Of a stretch of DNA of 64,000 bases, positions 27,438 through 35,975 are shown one piece after another. Location: assembly GCF_016587375.1 (NCBI RefSeq), contig NZ_BNJG01000003.1, forward strand, positions 1,550,001-1,614,000, in the 5' to 3' direction. This stretch comes from Ktedonobacter robiniae (GTDB lineage Bacteria > Chloroflexota > Ktedonobacteria > Ktedonobacterales > Ktedonobacteraceae). Under the pieces are notes generated by a model, which was not told the DNA's origin, did no database searches, and saw only the letters and a list, made by a program, of their open reading frames with translations. How positions within the stretch are numbered: the first letter of the stretch is position 1; every line of letters begins with the position of its first letter. The position numbers and the translations under genes are program-made.

Positions 27438-29096
27438 TTAGGGGAAGATGCCCTGTTTGTAATCGCTCAGGATCTCGTTGGCCGCTCGTGCACCCTCCTG
27501 AGCCCCTCCTTCCATGAAGCCCTGATAATTGATGGAGCAGTGTTCGCCGCCGAAGTGGATCTTGCCCTGGCGCGCCTTCTCGTATCCGCTAAAGAGGGTG
27601 TACTGGCCGACGCGCCAGCAGGAGTAGCTGCCGAGAAGATTGGGATCGCCGGTAGGATAGCTCAAGGTCGCCTTGCCGGTATAGTGAGGACTGATGCCGG
27701 GCCATACTGTCTCCAGTTGTGCCAGAAAGGTCTGAGCATAATCCTGAATCTTGGGGTCGCTGCTGGTAGAGTAGGGCGAGGCCGGGTTATACGCGGCGCC
27801 GATATTACCGCCCGTGTAATCAACAATGATGCCCGTCGCACCAGGTTGGGCACGCGTCACATCCCAGGTATTCTGGAAGCCTACGTCCGTATAGATATTG
27901 CCATTGCTGATCCCCGGCCAAGCCCCGGTACTGTTCCAGTAGCGCGTATCAAACTGCAACTGGAGCTTGGAGTTCGTGCCATAGCCAAGCTGGGTAATGG
28001 CCGTTTTCTTGAGGCTGTCAAAACCGGCCTGGCTGTAGTTTAGCGTACGTAGGACGCTGAACGGCAGGGTCAGGATCACGCGGTCGTAGATGGCCGTTTG
28101 AGTACCCGTGGGGGATGAGAGCGTCAACGTAATGCTGTCATTAGCGTTGGTCGTGATCGCTGCCATACGCGTGTTGAGCTTCACTGAACTGGTGGGAAGC
28201 GCGTTGGCTATAGCCGCTGGAAGTTGCTCATTTCCTCCTACAATGTGATAGCGCTCATTGGATTTGCCAAAGATGCTGAAATTACCCGGTGTGGCCTGGT
28301 AGCCGAGTAGATACACCAGGTTGAGAGAGCTTTGATCTCTGGTCTCGCGCCCATACTCGATGTTGTAGGCCGCATCCAGTAGCTGCCCCATATTGGAGGC
28401 GTGGCCGCCAGTCACATATTGCTCAATCCAGTCGTAGACACTGGTATTGTCGAGCTGTTGCCCAAAGGCGGTATAGCTATTGTAGAGCGTGGGAAAGGGC
28501 GCCTGCTGGATCTGTTCTTGCAAGACATTATGAACCTGCTGGAAGTCACTATCCGCCTGTGATTGGGGATAGTACTTGCCAAAGAAATAATAGGTATCTT
28601 CTGAACCATTAGGCTGAGCTGACAACAGGTCAGCCGTTTGTAGGTTAAAGCGTTGCGTGAGTTGCAGGATGGTCTTGTGTGAGCTATCGATTAGCTCAGC
28701 GCACCATTCGCTGGTCTGTCCATTTGCCCAGGTTGTGGTGTTGGAGCGCATGCGTCCACCGACGCGGGAAGAAGCTTCATATACAGTAGAGGCATAACCG
28801 GCATTCTGGAGCGTCAGAGCGGCGTTCAAGCCAGCGATGCCACCACCAATGATGGCGATGCGTGGCGAACCTACGATATGGGAGCCCGGGGTACTGGTCG
28901 CGTGCACCCTGGGAACGGCGAGGTCGGCGAGTGTCAGTCCCGCAACGACGGCGCCTGAGCCTTTGAGAAATTGGCGGCGGTTCAGGTCTGCTCGTCGCTG
29001 CTGACGTACCTCCTCGACGGAGACTCCTCTGTCTGAGGCCTCTGCATGTTCACTAACAAGCCTTTGTAGCGCACGCATAAGGGGAGTTCGAGCCAT
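27438..29096 (-). CDS. Tat-exported flavin monoamine oxidase family protein
   Basis: FAD-dependent amine oxidase, 552 aa. A twin-arginine signal is at residues 38-68 (NRRQFLKGSGAVVAGLTLADLAVPRVHA), so the folded flavoprotein is exported. The FAD dinucleotide motif RIAIIGGGIAGLNAALTLQNAGY follows, then the GG-doublet YEASSRVGGRMRSN. The C-terminal FAD contact HFGGEHCSINYQGFMEGGAQEGARAANEIL is intact. It may oxidise amines outside the cell, parallel to the copper amine oxidase. It lies 32 bases after a secreted barrel gene on the same strand, so both are probably cotranscribed. Confidence 0.88.
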   Translation of the reverse strand: MARTPLMRALQRLVSEHAEASDRGVSVEEVRQQRRADLNRRQFLKGSGAVVAGLTLADLAVPRVHATSTPGSHIVGSPRIAIIGGGIAGLNAALTLQNAGYASTVYEASSRVGGRMRSNTTTWANGQTSEWCAELIDSSHKTILQLTQRFNLQTADLLSAQPNGSEDTYYFFGKYYPQSQADSDFQQVHNVLQEQIQQAPFPTLYNSYTAFGQQLDNTSVYDWIEQYVTGGHASNMGQLLDAAYNIEYGRETRDQSSLNLVYLLGYQATPGNFSIFGKSNERYHIVGGNEQLPAAIANALPTSSVKLNTRMAAITTNANDSITLTLSSPTGTQTAIYDRVILTLPFSVLRTLNYSQAGFDSLKKTAITQLGYGTNSKLQLQFDTRYWNSTGAWPGISNGNIYTDVGFQNTWDVTRAQPGATGIIVDYTGGNIGAAYNPASPYSTSSDPKIQDYAQTFLAQLETVWPGISPHYTGKATLSYPTGDPNLLGSYSCWRVGQYTLFSGYEKARQGKIHFGGEHCSINYQGFMEGGAQEGARAANEILSDYKQGIFP

Positions 29097-29128
29097 ACAT
29101 AGAATCCTTTCTGTAGTGGCCGTGACAA

Positions 29129-29614
29129 TTAATCGAGGTTGAAAATAAAGTCGTACTCTGAACCCACGGGATTTCCACGTGCGTGCAACCGCATCTCGCC
29201 ATGCACATTTTTGTAGATACCAGTCCCGCCAGTGATAGCGAGCATAGAGTCGGCGCCACTATCGTAATAAGGCCCCTCGACCGTGATTTGTCCTCCGGTG
29301 AGCAGGGTTGTCCAGGTGCATTCATAGGCTGTTCCCACGACTGTGCGTACGCAGTTACCATTATCACTACCGACTTTATGTTTATTGGCGGCATCAAAGA
29401 CAGGATTAGCGAAGGGAAGCAGGTCGCCCACCGAGTCACCCTTAGGACCGACATCCACAACAGTATCCGTGATGGCATGTTCAACGACGTGTACAACTCT
29501 GTCATGCTCAACTCGTGCTGCCTGAACATCCGTGTGTAGTGATGTTAAGCTAACAGCGGCAATAACAAGAGCTAGAAGTGCGGCGATAGAAATGGGGATA
29601 AAAAACTTTCTCAT
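29129..29614 (-). CDS. Secreted allene-oxide-cyclase-barrel/dirigent-like protein
   Basis: A 161-aa protein with a signal peptide (MRKFFIPISIAALLALVIAAVSLTSLHTDVQA). The mature part has the AOC-barrel pattern seen in bacterial homologues: PFANPVFDAANKHKVGSDNGNCVRTVVGTAYECTWT, GGQITVEGPYYD, LAITGGTGIYKNVHGEMRLHARG, ending EYDFIFNLD. Two cysteines could pair. Plant relatives steer radical or epoxide chemistry; bacterial functions are unknown. First gene of a two-gene unit with the exported amine oxidase, so a joint extracellular role is possible. AAGGAG precedes ATG 29614. Confidence 0.8.
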   Translation of the reverse strand: MRKFFIPISIAALLALVIAAVSLTSLHTDVQAARVEHDRVVHVVEHAITDTVVDVGPKGDSVGDLLPFANPVFDAANKHKVGSDNGNCVRTVVGTAYECTWTTLLTGGQITVEGPYYDSGADSMLAITGGTGIYKNVHGEMRLHARGNPVGSEYDFIFNLD

Positions 29615-29856
29615 GTTGCATCTCCTTGGACGATAATAGATAGGACGGCACTGTACCTATCTGGGATAAAAGCTCTTTACTTGAGCTCGTGAAGGGATGA
29701 GCCTGAGAACCGGGCGCGCGGTCATAGCGCGAGCAAGAGTGTAGAGACAGGGCCATACTCATCGGACTTTCCAGATAAACCTGCCTCTATAGAACAGTAT
29801 AGAGAAGAAAATCGAAGAAAAACAGTGGCACAAGCGATAAATTCGTAATGGACTTT

Positions 29857-29873
29857 TTATCTAGGTGAGATAG
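29857..29873. promoter_or_regulatory. Candidate operator TTATCT-N5-AGATAG
   Basis: Eleven of twelve half-site bases match the repeat upstream of the copper amine oxidase and gabT, with identical spacing. It lies about 240 bases upstream of the secreted barrel/flavin amine oxidase unit. Confidence 0.4.
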
Positions 29874-29905
29874 CATTATCTGCAATAAGGATTGAAATCA
29901 GTCCT

Positions 29906-29937
29906 TTGTAGGGTCCATGCTTGCATGGACCCTACAA
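29906..29937. repeat. Best copy of the TTGTAGGGTCCATGC palindromic repeat
   Basis: TTGTAGGGTCCATGC (29906-29920), TT, then its exact reverse complement (29923-29937). In a non-coding region between divergent genes. Confidence 0.75.
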
Positions 29938-30365
29938 GATCGACATGCGTCCTTTTAGTCGCTGTCGCATCTCTCTAAACAAAGGGCAAGTTATTTTAGA
30001 GCGAAGGGATGTCGTTGCGTATGTTATTGAGGACGGAACAGGTCTGGGAGACCTTTCACGAGCCGTTGGCACGCTTTATTCGTCGACGTGTTGCCTGGAG
30101 TTAACATTCACAACTGCATAAAGACACCTGAACAGGTGAATCTGCTCGAGCAAAAGGAGCAAAATCCCAAAACAACAAAGTTACCGGTAAGAGGTGGAAA
30201 TAAAAAAGAGCAAGGTTGGAGAAGTTTTGCGCCTTCTTCTCTGCTAGACTGTTCTTTGTCGAGCACAGACGTGCCTGCCACTTTCTACTCGGGAGAGGGG
30301 CATGATGCACGCTCATGGACTTCCGTTCTGACTCGACAGAGAAGAAAGTAAAAGAGGTAGAAAAC

Positions 30366-30767
30366 ATGATTAACGGAATAATCGCGACGGTAGTGTTCGT
30401 CCGAGACCTGGCCAGCTGTACGAAGTTTTATCGAGATACGTTCAAACTTCCGTATATGGGGAGTGATGCCAATTCTTCCACTTTCCTTCTGCAAGAACGG
30501 CACCTGATCCTGCTCTCGCTCTCAGGTGCCGCAGACCTGCTGGGCGCGGATCCCAATACGTTCAAGATTGATGGAGCTTCTCGCGTTGTTCTGGCTGCCA
30601 GTATTGAGGATGTCGACGCCGCATATGAGGTGCTCAAGGCAGAGGGAGTCACGTTCCTCAGACCCCCAACTGACCAGTCCTGGGGGTTGCGCACGGCGCA
30701 CTTTGCCGATCCAGAAGGCAACCTCTGGGAGATCAATCAACCCATAGAAGCAAAGGTAGAGGGGTAG
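30366..30767 (+). CDS. VOC-family (glyoxalase/bleomycin resistance) protein
   Basis: A 133-aa vicinal oxygen chelate protein from ATG 30366 (AAGAGG eight bases upstream). The paired beta-alpha-beta modules are visible: ATVVFVRDLASCTKFYRDTFKLPYMG...LQERHLILLSL and VVLAASIEDVDAAYEVLKAEGVTF...WGLRTAHFADPEGNLWEINQP. The closing Glu in LWEINQ is a usual metal ligand. Substrate unknown; the family includes lyases, dioxygenases and resistance proteins. Ends convergent with the lactonase gene. Confidence 0.85.
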   Translation: MINGIIATVVFVRDLASCTKFYRDTFKLPYMGSDANSSTFLLQERHLILLSLSGAADLLGADPNTFKIDGASRVVLAASIEDVDAAYEVLKAEGVTFLRPPTDQSWGLRTAHFADPEGNLWEINQPIEAKVEG

Positions 30768-30829
30768 GCCAAGCCATTCTGTGGCTATCGCGCCAATTGC
30801 TCACATTGCATCCTATTTACCAGCTGGGT

Positions 30830-31696
30830 TCAAGCCTCCAGGCGATACCAGTGGCGGGCGTTGGCGCGCCAGAGCTTCTCGCGGGCCGTGGTCGAGAGCT
30901 CGCTGGTCAGGGCATCGAGGGTCTCGACCCAGCGCGTATAGGAGCTTGCTAGGAGCATGACTGGCCAGTCGCTGCCAAATAAGACGCGCTCTTCACCAAA
31001 TGCGTTGAGGGCATCGTGTATGTAGGGTTTGATATCATCTGGTTTCCAGGTGCTGTGGTTGGCCTCGGTTACCACGCCGCTGATCTTGCAAGCCACGTTG
31101 TGATGTCGCGCAAGCTCGTTTAGTTGCTTACGCCATGGTTCGCGTTCTCCCCTGGCGATGGCGGGCTTCCCCAGGTGGTCGAGGATAAAGCGCACCTGGG
31201 GACAGTGCTCCACCAGCTGGATGACTTCTGGAAGCTGCTCATGACGAATGCAGAGGTCGAATGAGAAGTTATAGTCTGCCAGGAGTTGAACCCCTTCGAG
31301 AAAGTTCGGCGAGAGGCAGAAGCCGAGGGCTTCGCCCTGAACGTTGCGCCGCACACCCTTGATCAAGGGGCCAAGCGTGGTAAGGACCTGTAAGTGTTGT
31401 GTTGCTCCTGCTCCAAGTTCGAGAGGAGCAGCGGCTACAATTCCTTGCAGCCGCTTATCCTGTTGTGCCAGCTCTACTACCCAGGAGGCCTCGGCGAGTG
31501 CCTGGGCTGGCTCAACCCCTGTCTCGACGAAGACAAAGGCCTCTACCGCTTGTATACTGGTAGCCTGGGTAAATTCAGCGAGGCCATAGTCCTGGTCAAG
31601 CGTGGCATCCCCTGCCAGCCAGGAACGTTCAAGCTGGTCACGTTGCCAGAGGTGGACATGGGTGTCTATGAGGGCGAAATCAGGCATGGGTGACAT
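30830..31696 (-). CDS. Amidohydrolase family 2, probable L-fuconolactonase
   Basis: A 288-aa TIM-barrel hydrolase of the amidohydrolase-2 (COG3618) group. Metal-binding IDTHVHLW (10-17), IRHEQLPEV, FILDHLGKP and LFGSDWPV are all present. Family members open L-fucono- or L-rhamnono-1,5-lactone. It is the last gene of a minus-strand unit with a GntR regulator, an SDR and an aldo/keto reductase, and its start overlaps the reductase stop by 17 bases. With L-fuconate dehydratase and alpha-L-fucosidase encoded divergently, L-fuconolactone is the likely substrate. Confidence 0.85.
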   Translation of the reverse strand: MSPMPDFALIDTHVHLWQRDQLERSWLAGDATLDQDYGLAEFTQATSIQAVEAFVFVETGVEPAQALAEASWVVELAQQDKRLQGIVAAAPLELGAGATQHLQVLTTLGPLIKGVRRNVQGEALGFCLSPNFLEGVQLLADYNFSFDLCIRHEQLPEVIQLVEHCPQVRFILDHLGKPAIARGEREPWRKQLNELARHHNVACKISGVVTEANHSTWKPDDIKPYIHDALNAFGEERVLFGSDWPVMLLASSYTRWVETLDALTSELSTTAREKLWRANARHWYRLEA

Positions 31697-32612
31697 CCTT
31701 TACCTTCAGCCAGAGTTCTTCTGGAATGGAATACTGGGCCAGGGCCAGCGTCTGTTCCAGGCGTTCGGGTTTAGAGATACCGACGATAGTGGAGGTAATG
31801 CGTGGGTCGCGCAGGGAGAACTGGAGTGCCAGCGCCGCCAGTGGTACTTCATATTCCTGGCAGAGCTTCTCCAGGGCGAATGCCTGTTTGAGCATGTCTT
31901 CTGACGCCTGCCCATACATATAGCGTGGGTAGGCTGAAGGCCCCTTGGCCAGGATACCTGAGCCATAGGGAGCGGCATTGACGGCGGCGACTCCATGTGT
32001 CTGGCAGACGTCCCAGAAGGGTGAGGCCTCTCGCTCCAGCAGGGTGTAGCGGTTGTGCGAGATCGCGACGCTGAAGAGGTCGGTCTCCACAAAGCTGGTC
32101 ATCATGTCGATGGGGCCGCCCGCGATACCAATATGTTCTATTACCCCCTCGGCCTGAAGCTGGCGCATAACCTCGACGGGGCCGTCAGGGGCCATGGATT
32201 TTTCAAAGCCGATGTGTTCTGGATCATGTAGATAGCAGAGTTGTAGGCGCTCCAGGCCAAGCAGACGTAGGCTACGCTCCACGCTACGGCGTATCTGTGC
32301 TCCGCTGAAATCACCACTTGTCAGGTCACGATCAGACTTGGTGGCGAGCACAAAGCCAGCAGGCAAACCGCCAAGCTCGCGCAGGACGAGGCCAATGCGG
32401 CGCTCGCTCTCGCCATCACCATATGAGGCGGCGGTATCGACAAAGGGAATGGGGCCGGCAAAGATGGTGCGAATAGTGGTGAGGGCCTGTTCCTCACTTA
32501 CGGAATAGTCGAAGGTTTCGGGCATATTACCCAGTTCGGCGCAGCCAATGCAGAGCGCGGGTACCTGTAAACCTGTTTTTCCCAGTGGACGTAGTGTAAG
32601 CGCGTTTCCCAT
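31680..32612 (-). CDS. Aldo/keto reductase, probable L-fucose (D-threo-aldose) 1-dehydrogenase
   Basis: A 310-aa AKR from ATG 32612 (AGGAGG four bases upstream; the frame extends to 32654 without a site). Catalytic Asp and Tyr are in FVDTAASYGDGESE, Lys in LATKSDRD, His in LQLCYLHDPEH. The RPLGKTGLQVPALCIGCAELGNM start fits the D-threo-aldose dehydrogenase subgroup, which oxidises L-fucose to its lactone with NAD(P). The lactone-opening enzyme is encoded immediately downstream with overlapping codons. Confidence 0.85.
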   Translation of the reverse strand: MGNALTLRPLGKTGLQVPALCIGCAELGNMPETFDYSVSEEQALTTIRTIFAGPIPFVDTAASYGDGESERRIGLVLRELGGLPAGFVLATKSDRDLTSGDFSGAQIRRSVERSLRLLGLERLQLCYLHDPEHIGFEKSMAPDGPVEVMRQLQAEGVIEHIGIAGGPIDMMTSFVETDLFSVAISHNRYTLLEREASPFWDVCQTHGVAAVNAAPYGSGILAKGPSAYPRYMYGQASEDMLKQAFALEKLCQEYEVPLAALALQFSLRDPRITSTIVGISKPERLEQTLALAQYSIPEELWLKVKDVTHA

Positions 32613-32677
32613 GGTGCCTCCTATGAATGCGGCGTGCAAAACAATATTAGTCATTTGATTGCATAAATATATAATAA

Positions 32678-33454
32678 CTACTTGGCAGTCCAGCCGCCAT
32701 CAATGACCAGGGCACTTCCGGTGACGAAGGCCGCCTCCTCTGAGACCAGGTAGAGTGCGGCGGAGGCGATTTCGTCTGGGCGTCCCATGCGCCCAATTGG
32801 TTGACGCGCGTGGAGTGACTGGCGTACCTCATCCTCGCGTCCGGGGAAGTTGCGCTGGAGATAGCCTTCTACGAAGGGAGAATGGACAGTGCCGGGACAA
32901 ATAGCGTTGCAACGAATGCCCTGTTGCACGAAATCAACGGCGATACTGCGGGTCAGAGAAAGCACCGCGCCCTTGCTTGCCGAGTAGGGAAGGCGCTGTT
33001 CAACGCCTATCTGGGCCGCGACCGAGGAGATATTAATAATCGTGCCGCCCTTTGGCTCCTGCTTGAGCATCTGGCGCACCGCCTCGCGTGCACAGCGGAA
33101 GACGCCCCCGGCGTTGACATTCATCACGCGCTCCCAGTCTTCGTCGCTAGTCTCTAGAATCGTACCCACATGACTGATGCCCGCGTTATTTACGGCGATA
33201 TCGATACGACCATACTGCCTGACGATAGCCGCGAATGCTTCCTGTACCTGGGAAGTGTTGGCCACATCTAGCTCCTGTGGCTGAGCCTGCCCACCCTCGG
33301 CCTTAATCTCCGCTGCGACCCGCTCAGCAGCATCCAGGCGGAGATCAGCGATGATGACCTGCGCGCCCTGTTTGGCGAACAAGCGCGCAATAGCCTCGCC
33401 AATGCCAGAACCTGCCCCTGTAATAAAGGCGACTTTATTGTGTAGCGAAAACAT
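32678..33454 (-). CDS. Short-chain dehydrogenase, probable 2-keto-3-deoxy-L-fuconate dehydrogenase
   Basis: A 258-aa classical SDR. Cofactor motif ITGAGSGIG (11-19), NNAG, catalytic Ser in INISSVAAQIG, and YSASK. The acidic ADLR after the second strand favours NAD(H). Its start overlaps the GntR gene stop by 20 bases. In the oxidative L-fucose route the fuconate dehydratase product is oxidised by such an SDR, so the context assigns the reaction; family sequence alone cannot. Confidence 0.8.
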   Translation of the reverse strand: MFSLHNKVAFITGAGSGIGEAIARLFAKQGAQVIIADLRLDAAERVAAEIKAEGGQAQPQELDVANTSQVQEAFAAIVRQYGRIDIAVNNAGISHVGTILETSDEDWERVMNVNAGGVFRCAREAVRQMLKQEPKGGTIINISSVAAQIGVEQRLPYSASKGAVLSLTRSIAVDFVQQGIRCNAICPGTVHSPFVEGYLQRNFPGREDEVRQSLHARQPIGRMGRPDEIASAALYLVSEEAAFVTGSALVIDGGWTAK

Positions 33455-34229
33455 CCTTGCCTCCTCTTAGTTCGTATGTTTGGTCATTCAGCAGGCGGCG
33501 CTTGACCTCCTGGCGATAGGCCTGATAGACAGAATCAATGTGCTGCTGCATGGCGTGAACTGCCTCTTCTCCCTGGCCGTTACGTAAGGCCTCAAAGACC
33601 GCTATATGCTGCTGTGCAGACTCGCGTAAAGAGCCAGGATAGCCGCCTACCGCCAGTTTGACGGCCCAGCGCTGTAAGCTAATAACATTCTTGATCGTTT
33701 CGATAAAGAAGGGATTATGTGTGGCCTGGGCTATGGCCTGGTGGAACTGGTTATCGCTGAGAATAAACGTATCGAGCTGCTCTCCTTCAGCGGCTCGCCA
33801 GTTCGCGGCGATCAGGCGCTCCAGTTCGCGGAGTTCAGCCAGGGTAATATGTGTAGCAGCCAGGCGTGTAGTAAGCATCTCTTGTTGGCCACGAAACTCG
33901 AAAAGCGCCTGTACCTGGTCTGGCTCGACAGCAAGTGAGAGATGCAGGGTACCAGGGGTCTGGCCCGCGACATACACACCAAAGCCCTTGCGTACCCCGA
34001 CCAGGCCTGTGGCCGTGAGATATTTGACCGCCTCACGGACCACGCTACGACTCACACCGAAGCGCTCGCCCAGGGCCTGCTCCGTAGGTAGGCGCTCGCC
34101 AGGTTTGAGCCTGGAGGCCACAATAAAATCAATGATATGCTCCGCAACCTGTTGATATTGGGGGCGATAGGCTGTCTCCAGCCCTGGCCCTCCAGCATTC
34201 TCTTCCGCTAGCACGTCGCTGCTCCTCAC
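33435..34229 (-). CDS. GntR-family regulator, FadR/FCD subfamily
   Basis: A 264-aa repressor. Winged helix at about 24-88 (QVAEHIIDFIVASRLKPGERLPTEQALGERFGVSRSVVREAVKYLTATGLVGVRKGFGVYV) and an FCD ligand domain at about 105-235 with the metal-coordinating histidine/aspartate set (DNQFHQAIAQATHN, QHIAVFEALRNG, HAMQQHID). FCD members sense sugar acids or other carboxylates. First gene of the minus-strand fucose unit; a TAAGTC-T-GACTTA palindrome 65 bases upstream is a good autoregulatory site. Confidence 0.88.
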   Translation of the reverse strand: MRSSDVLAEENAGGPGLETAYRPQYQQVAEHIIDFIVASRLKPGERLPTEQALGERFGVSRSVVREAVKYLTATGLVGVRKGFGVYVAGQTPGTLHLSLAVEPDQVQALFEFRGQQEMLTTRLAATHITLAELRELERLIAANWRAAEGEQLDTFILSDNQFHQAIAQATHNPFFIETIKNVISLQRWAVKLAVGGYPGSLRESAQQHIAVFEALRNGQGEEAVHAMQQHIDSVYQAYRQEVKRRLLNDQTYELRGGKDVFATQ

Positions 34230-34293
34230 CCGCTATAGCAAACAGCTATGTCAGTTCAGTCTCGATGCAATGTATGCTCCATACAGCCATTGC

Positions 34294-34306
34294 TAAGTCT
34301 GACTTA
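34294..34306. promoter_or_regulatory. Candidate GntR operator TAAGTC-T-GACTTA
   Basis: Perfect 6-bp inverted repeat with one central base, of the GTC-N-GAC type used by FCD regulators. Part of it (TTGCTAAGT, 34290-34298) repeats at 34360-34368. Upstream of the GntR gene. Confidence 0.5.
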
Positions 34307-34402
34307 TATTATTGGTAATGACAGATATATTGAAATAAGTATAACATACGTGGCGAGATTTGCTAAGTGGATAATGAACACCCTCTGTACCATTTTGCGC
34401 AC

Positions 34403-34431
34403 TTGACAGCCCAGAATGAGCATGGTATACC
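34403..34431 (+). promoter_or_regulatory. Promoter with overlapping GGTATACC palindrome
   Basis: TTGACA at 34403-34408, a 17-base spacer, and TATACC at 34426-34431. The -10 box overlaps GGTATACC (34424-34431), a half-length match to operators of UxuR/ExuR-type FCD regulators. It would drive L-fuconate dehydratase with a leader of about 180 bases. Confidence 0.6.
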
Positions 34432-34619
34432 CTTTTATGTGCCCTGAAAAAGGAGCATAAGGCCGTGAGATACAAAAACCAGGGTTTTATCCTGGCCTGG
34501 CTCTAGTAAGCAAGTACACTTTGTGTGTAGAAACTAGTAGAAATATATCATACTTATTTTTGGCTTCTTGTCTGTAACATGCTATCTGTTAGATTTCGCG
34601 TTTATAAGGAGTGTGCGCT

Positions 34620-35921
34620 TTGGCAGTAAAAATCACAGCTATTCAGGTTCACGATGTGCGTTTTCCCACTTCGCGGAGCCTGGATGGCTCAGATGCAATG
34701 AACAAAAATCCCGACTACTCGGCTGCGTATGTCGTGTTGCGCACCGATGAACCCACCGGCCTGGAGGGCCATGGGATGACCTTCACCATTGGCCGAGGTA
34801 CCGAGGTCGTGGTGGGCGCGATCCAGGCCCTTGCTTACCTGGTAGAAGGGCATGCACTGGAAGAGTTCACTGCCGATATGGGGGCCTTCTGGCGCTCTAT
34901 TACCGGTGACAGCCAGTTGCGTTGGATCGGGCCAGAGAAGGGGGTTATTCACCTGGCGACCGCCGCGCTGGTCAATGCGGTCTGGGATCTGTGGGCCAAG
35001 GTCGAGGGAAAACCGCTCTGGAAGCTGGTCGCGGATATGACGCCCGAAGAACTGGTACGCTGCATTGATTTTCGCTATATTACCGATCTTTTAACTCCTG
35101 AAGAGGCGCTTGAATTGTTGCAGCACCAGGCCCCAGGGAAGGCCGAACGCGAGGCCGAGTTGCTGCGTAAGGGTTATCCCGCTTACACTACCTCGGCAGG
35201 CTGGTCGGGATATAGTGATGAGCATATGCGAAATCTATGCCGCACCGCTCTGGCAGAGGGCTGGACGCGCTTTAAACTCAAGGTTGGCGTAAGTCCCGAG
35301 GACGATGCACGGCGTGCGCGCATCATGCGCGAAGAGATTGGCCCGCAGAACCTCCTGATGATGGACGCGAACCAGGTCTGGGAGGTAGACGAAGCTATAG
35401 AGCATATGCGGGACCTGGCACAATTTCAGCCCTGGTGGATCGAGGAGCCAACCAGCCCGGACGATATTCTAGGGCATGCCAGGATCGCCCAGGCGCTCGC
35501 ACCCATCCATGTCGCGACAGGCGAGCATGTACAGAATCGCATCGTCTTCAAGCAACTGCTACAGGCTGGCGCGATTGGCGTCTGCCAGATTGATGCCTGT
35601 CGGCTCGGTGGGGTCAATGAAGTGCTGGCTGTGCTCCTGATGGCAGCCAAATGCGGGGTCGCGGTTTGTCCACACGCGGGCGGCGTAGGGTTGTGTGAAT
35701 ATGTGCAGCACCTCGCCATGCTTGATTATATCGCTATCAGTGGCACCATAGAGCAGCGAATGCTGGAATATGCCGCGCACCTGCATGAGCACTTTTTGCA
35801 CCCGGTTCGCCTGCAAGGTGGACACTATCTTGCCCCTACTGAGCCAGGCTATAGCATCGAGATGCGCCCAGAGTCATTACAAGAGTACTGTTATCCATCT
35901 GGTCCTGCCTGGGCCAGGTAA
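34620..35921 (+). CDS. L-fuconate dehydratase (enolase superfamily)
   Basis: A 433-aa mandelate-racemase-group dehydratase; removes water from L-fuconate to give 2-keto-3-deoxy-L-fuconate. Counting from the TTG at 34620: base Lys219/Lys221 in RFKLKVG, magnesium ligands Asp249 (MMDANQ), Glu275 (WWIEEP) and Glu302 (ATGEH), and His352 in CPHAGGVGLCEY. ITAIQVHDVRFPTSRSLDGSDAMN is the FucD N-terminus. AAGGAG at 34605-34610 sits nine bases before TTG 34620; a GTG at 34611 touches the ribosome site and is a poorer start. It begins the plus-strand arm of the fucose cluster. Confidence 0.92.
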   Translation: MAVKITAIQVHDVRFPTSRSLDGSDAMNKNPDYSAAYVVLRTDEPTGLEGHGMTFTIGRGTEVVVGAIQALAYLVEGHALEEFTADMGAFWRSITGDSQLRWIGPEKGVIHLATAALVNAVWDLWAKVEGKPLWKLVADMTPEELVRCIDFRYITDLLTPEEALELLQHQAPGKAEREAELLRKGYPAYTTSAGWSGYSDEHMRNLCRTALAEGWTRFKLKVGVSPEDDARRARIMREEIGPQNLLMMDANQVWEVDEAIEHMRDLAQFQPWWIEEPTSPDDILGHARIAQALAPIHVATGEHVQNRIVFKQLLQAGAIGVCQIDACRLGGVNEVLAVLLMAAKCGVAVCPHAGGVGLCEYVQHLAMLDYIAISGTIEQRMLEYAAHLHEHFLHPVRLQGGHYLAPTEPGYSIEMRPESLQEYCYPSGPAWAR

Positions 35922-35975
35922 CGGTCGAGAGCAACGTGTACGTATAGAACTTCAACAATAAGGTGGAGGGAATCG

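Larger units (their letters stand above)
29615..30365. other. 750-base intergenic region between divergent genes
   Basis: Contains the site at 29857-29873, the palindrome at 29906-29937, a CACCTG-AA-CAGGTG inverted repeat (30125-30138), and otherwise no supported gene. Short open frames (29921-30121, 30088-30351) lack ribosome sites and run through the repeats. Confidence 0.45.

Noticed and set aside
29921..30351. Short plus-strand open frames in the intergenic region
   Set aside because: They overlap palindromic repeats, lack ribosome sites and have no recognisable sequence.
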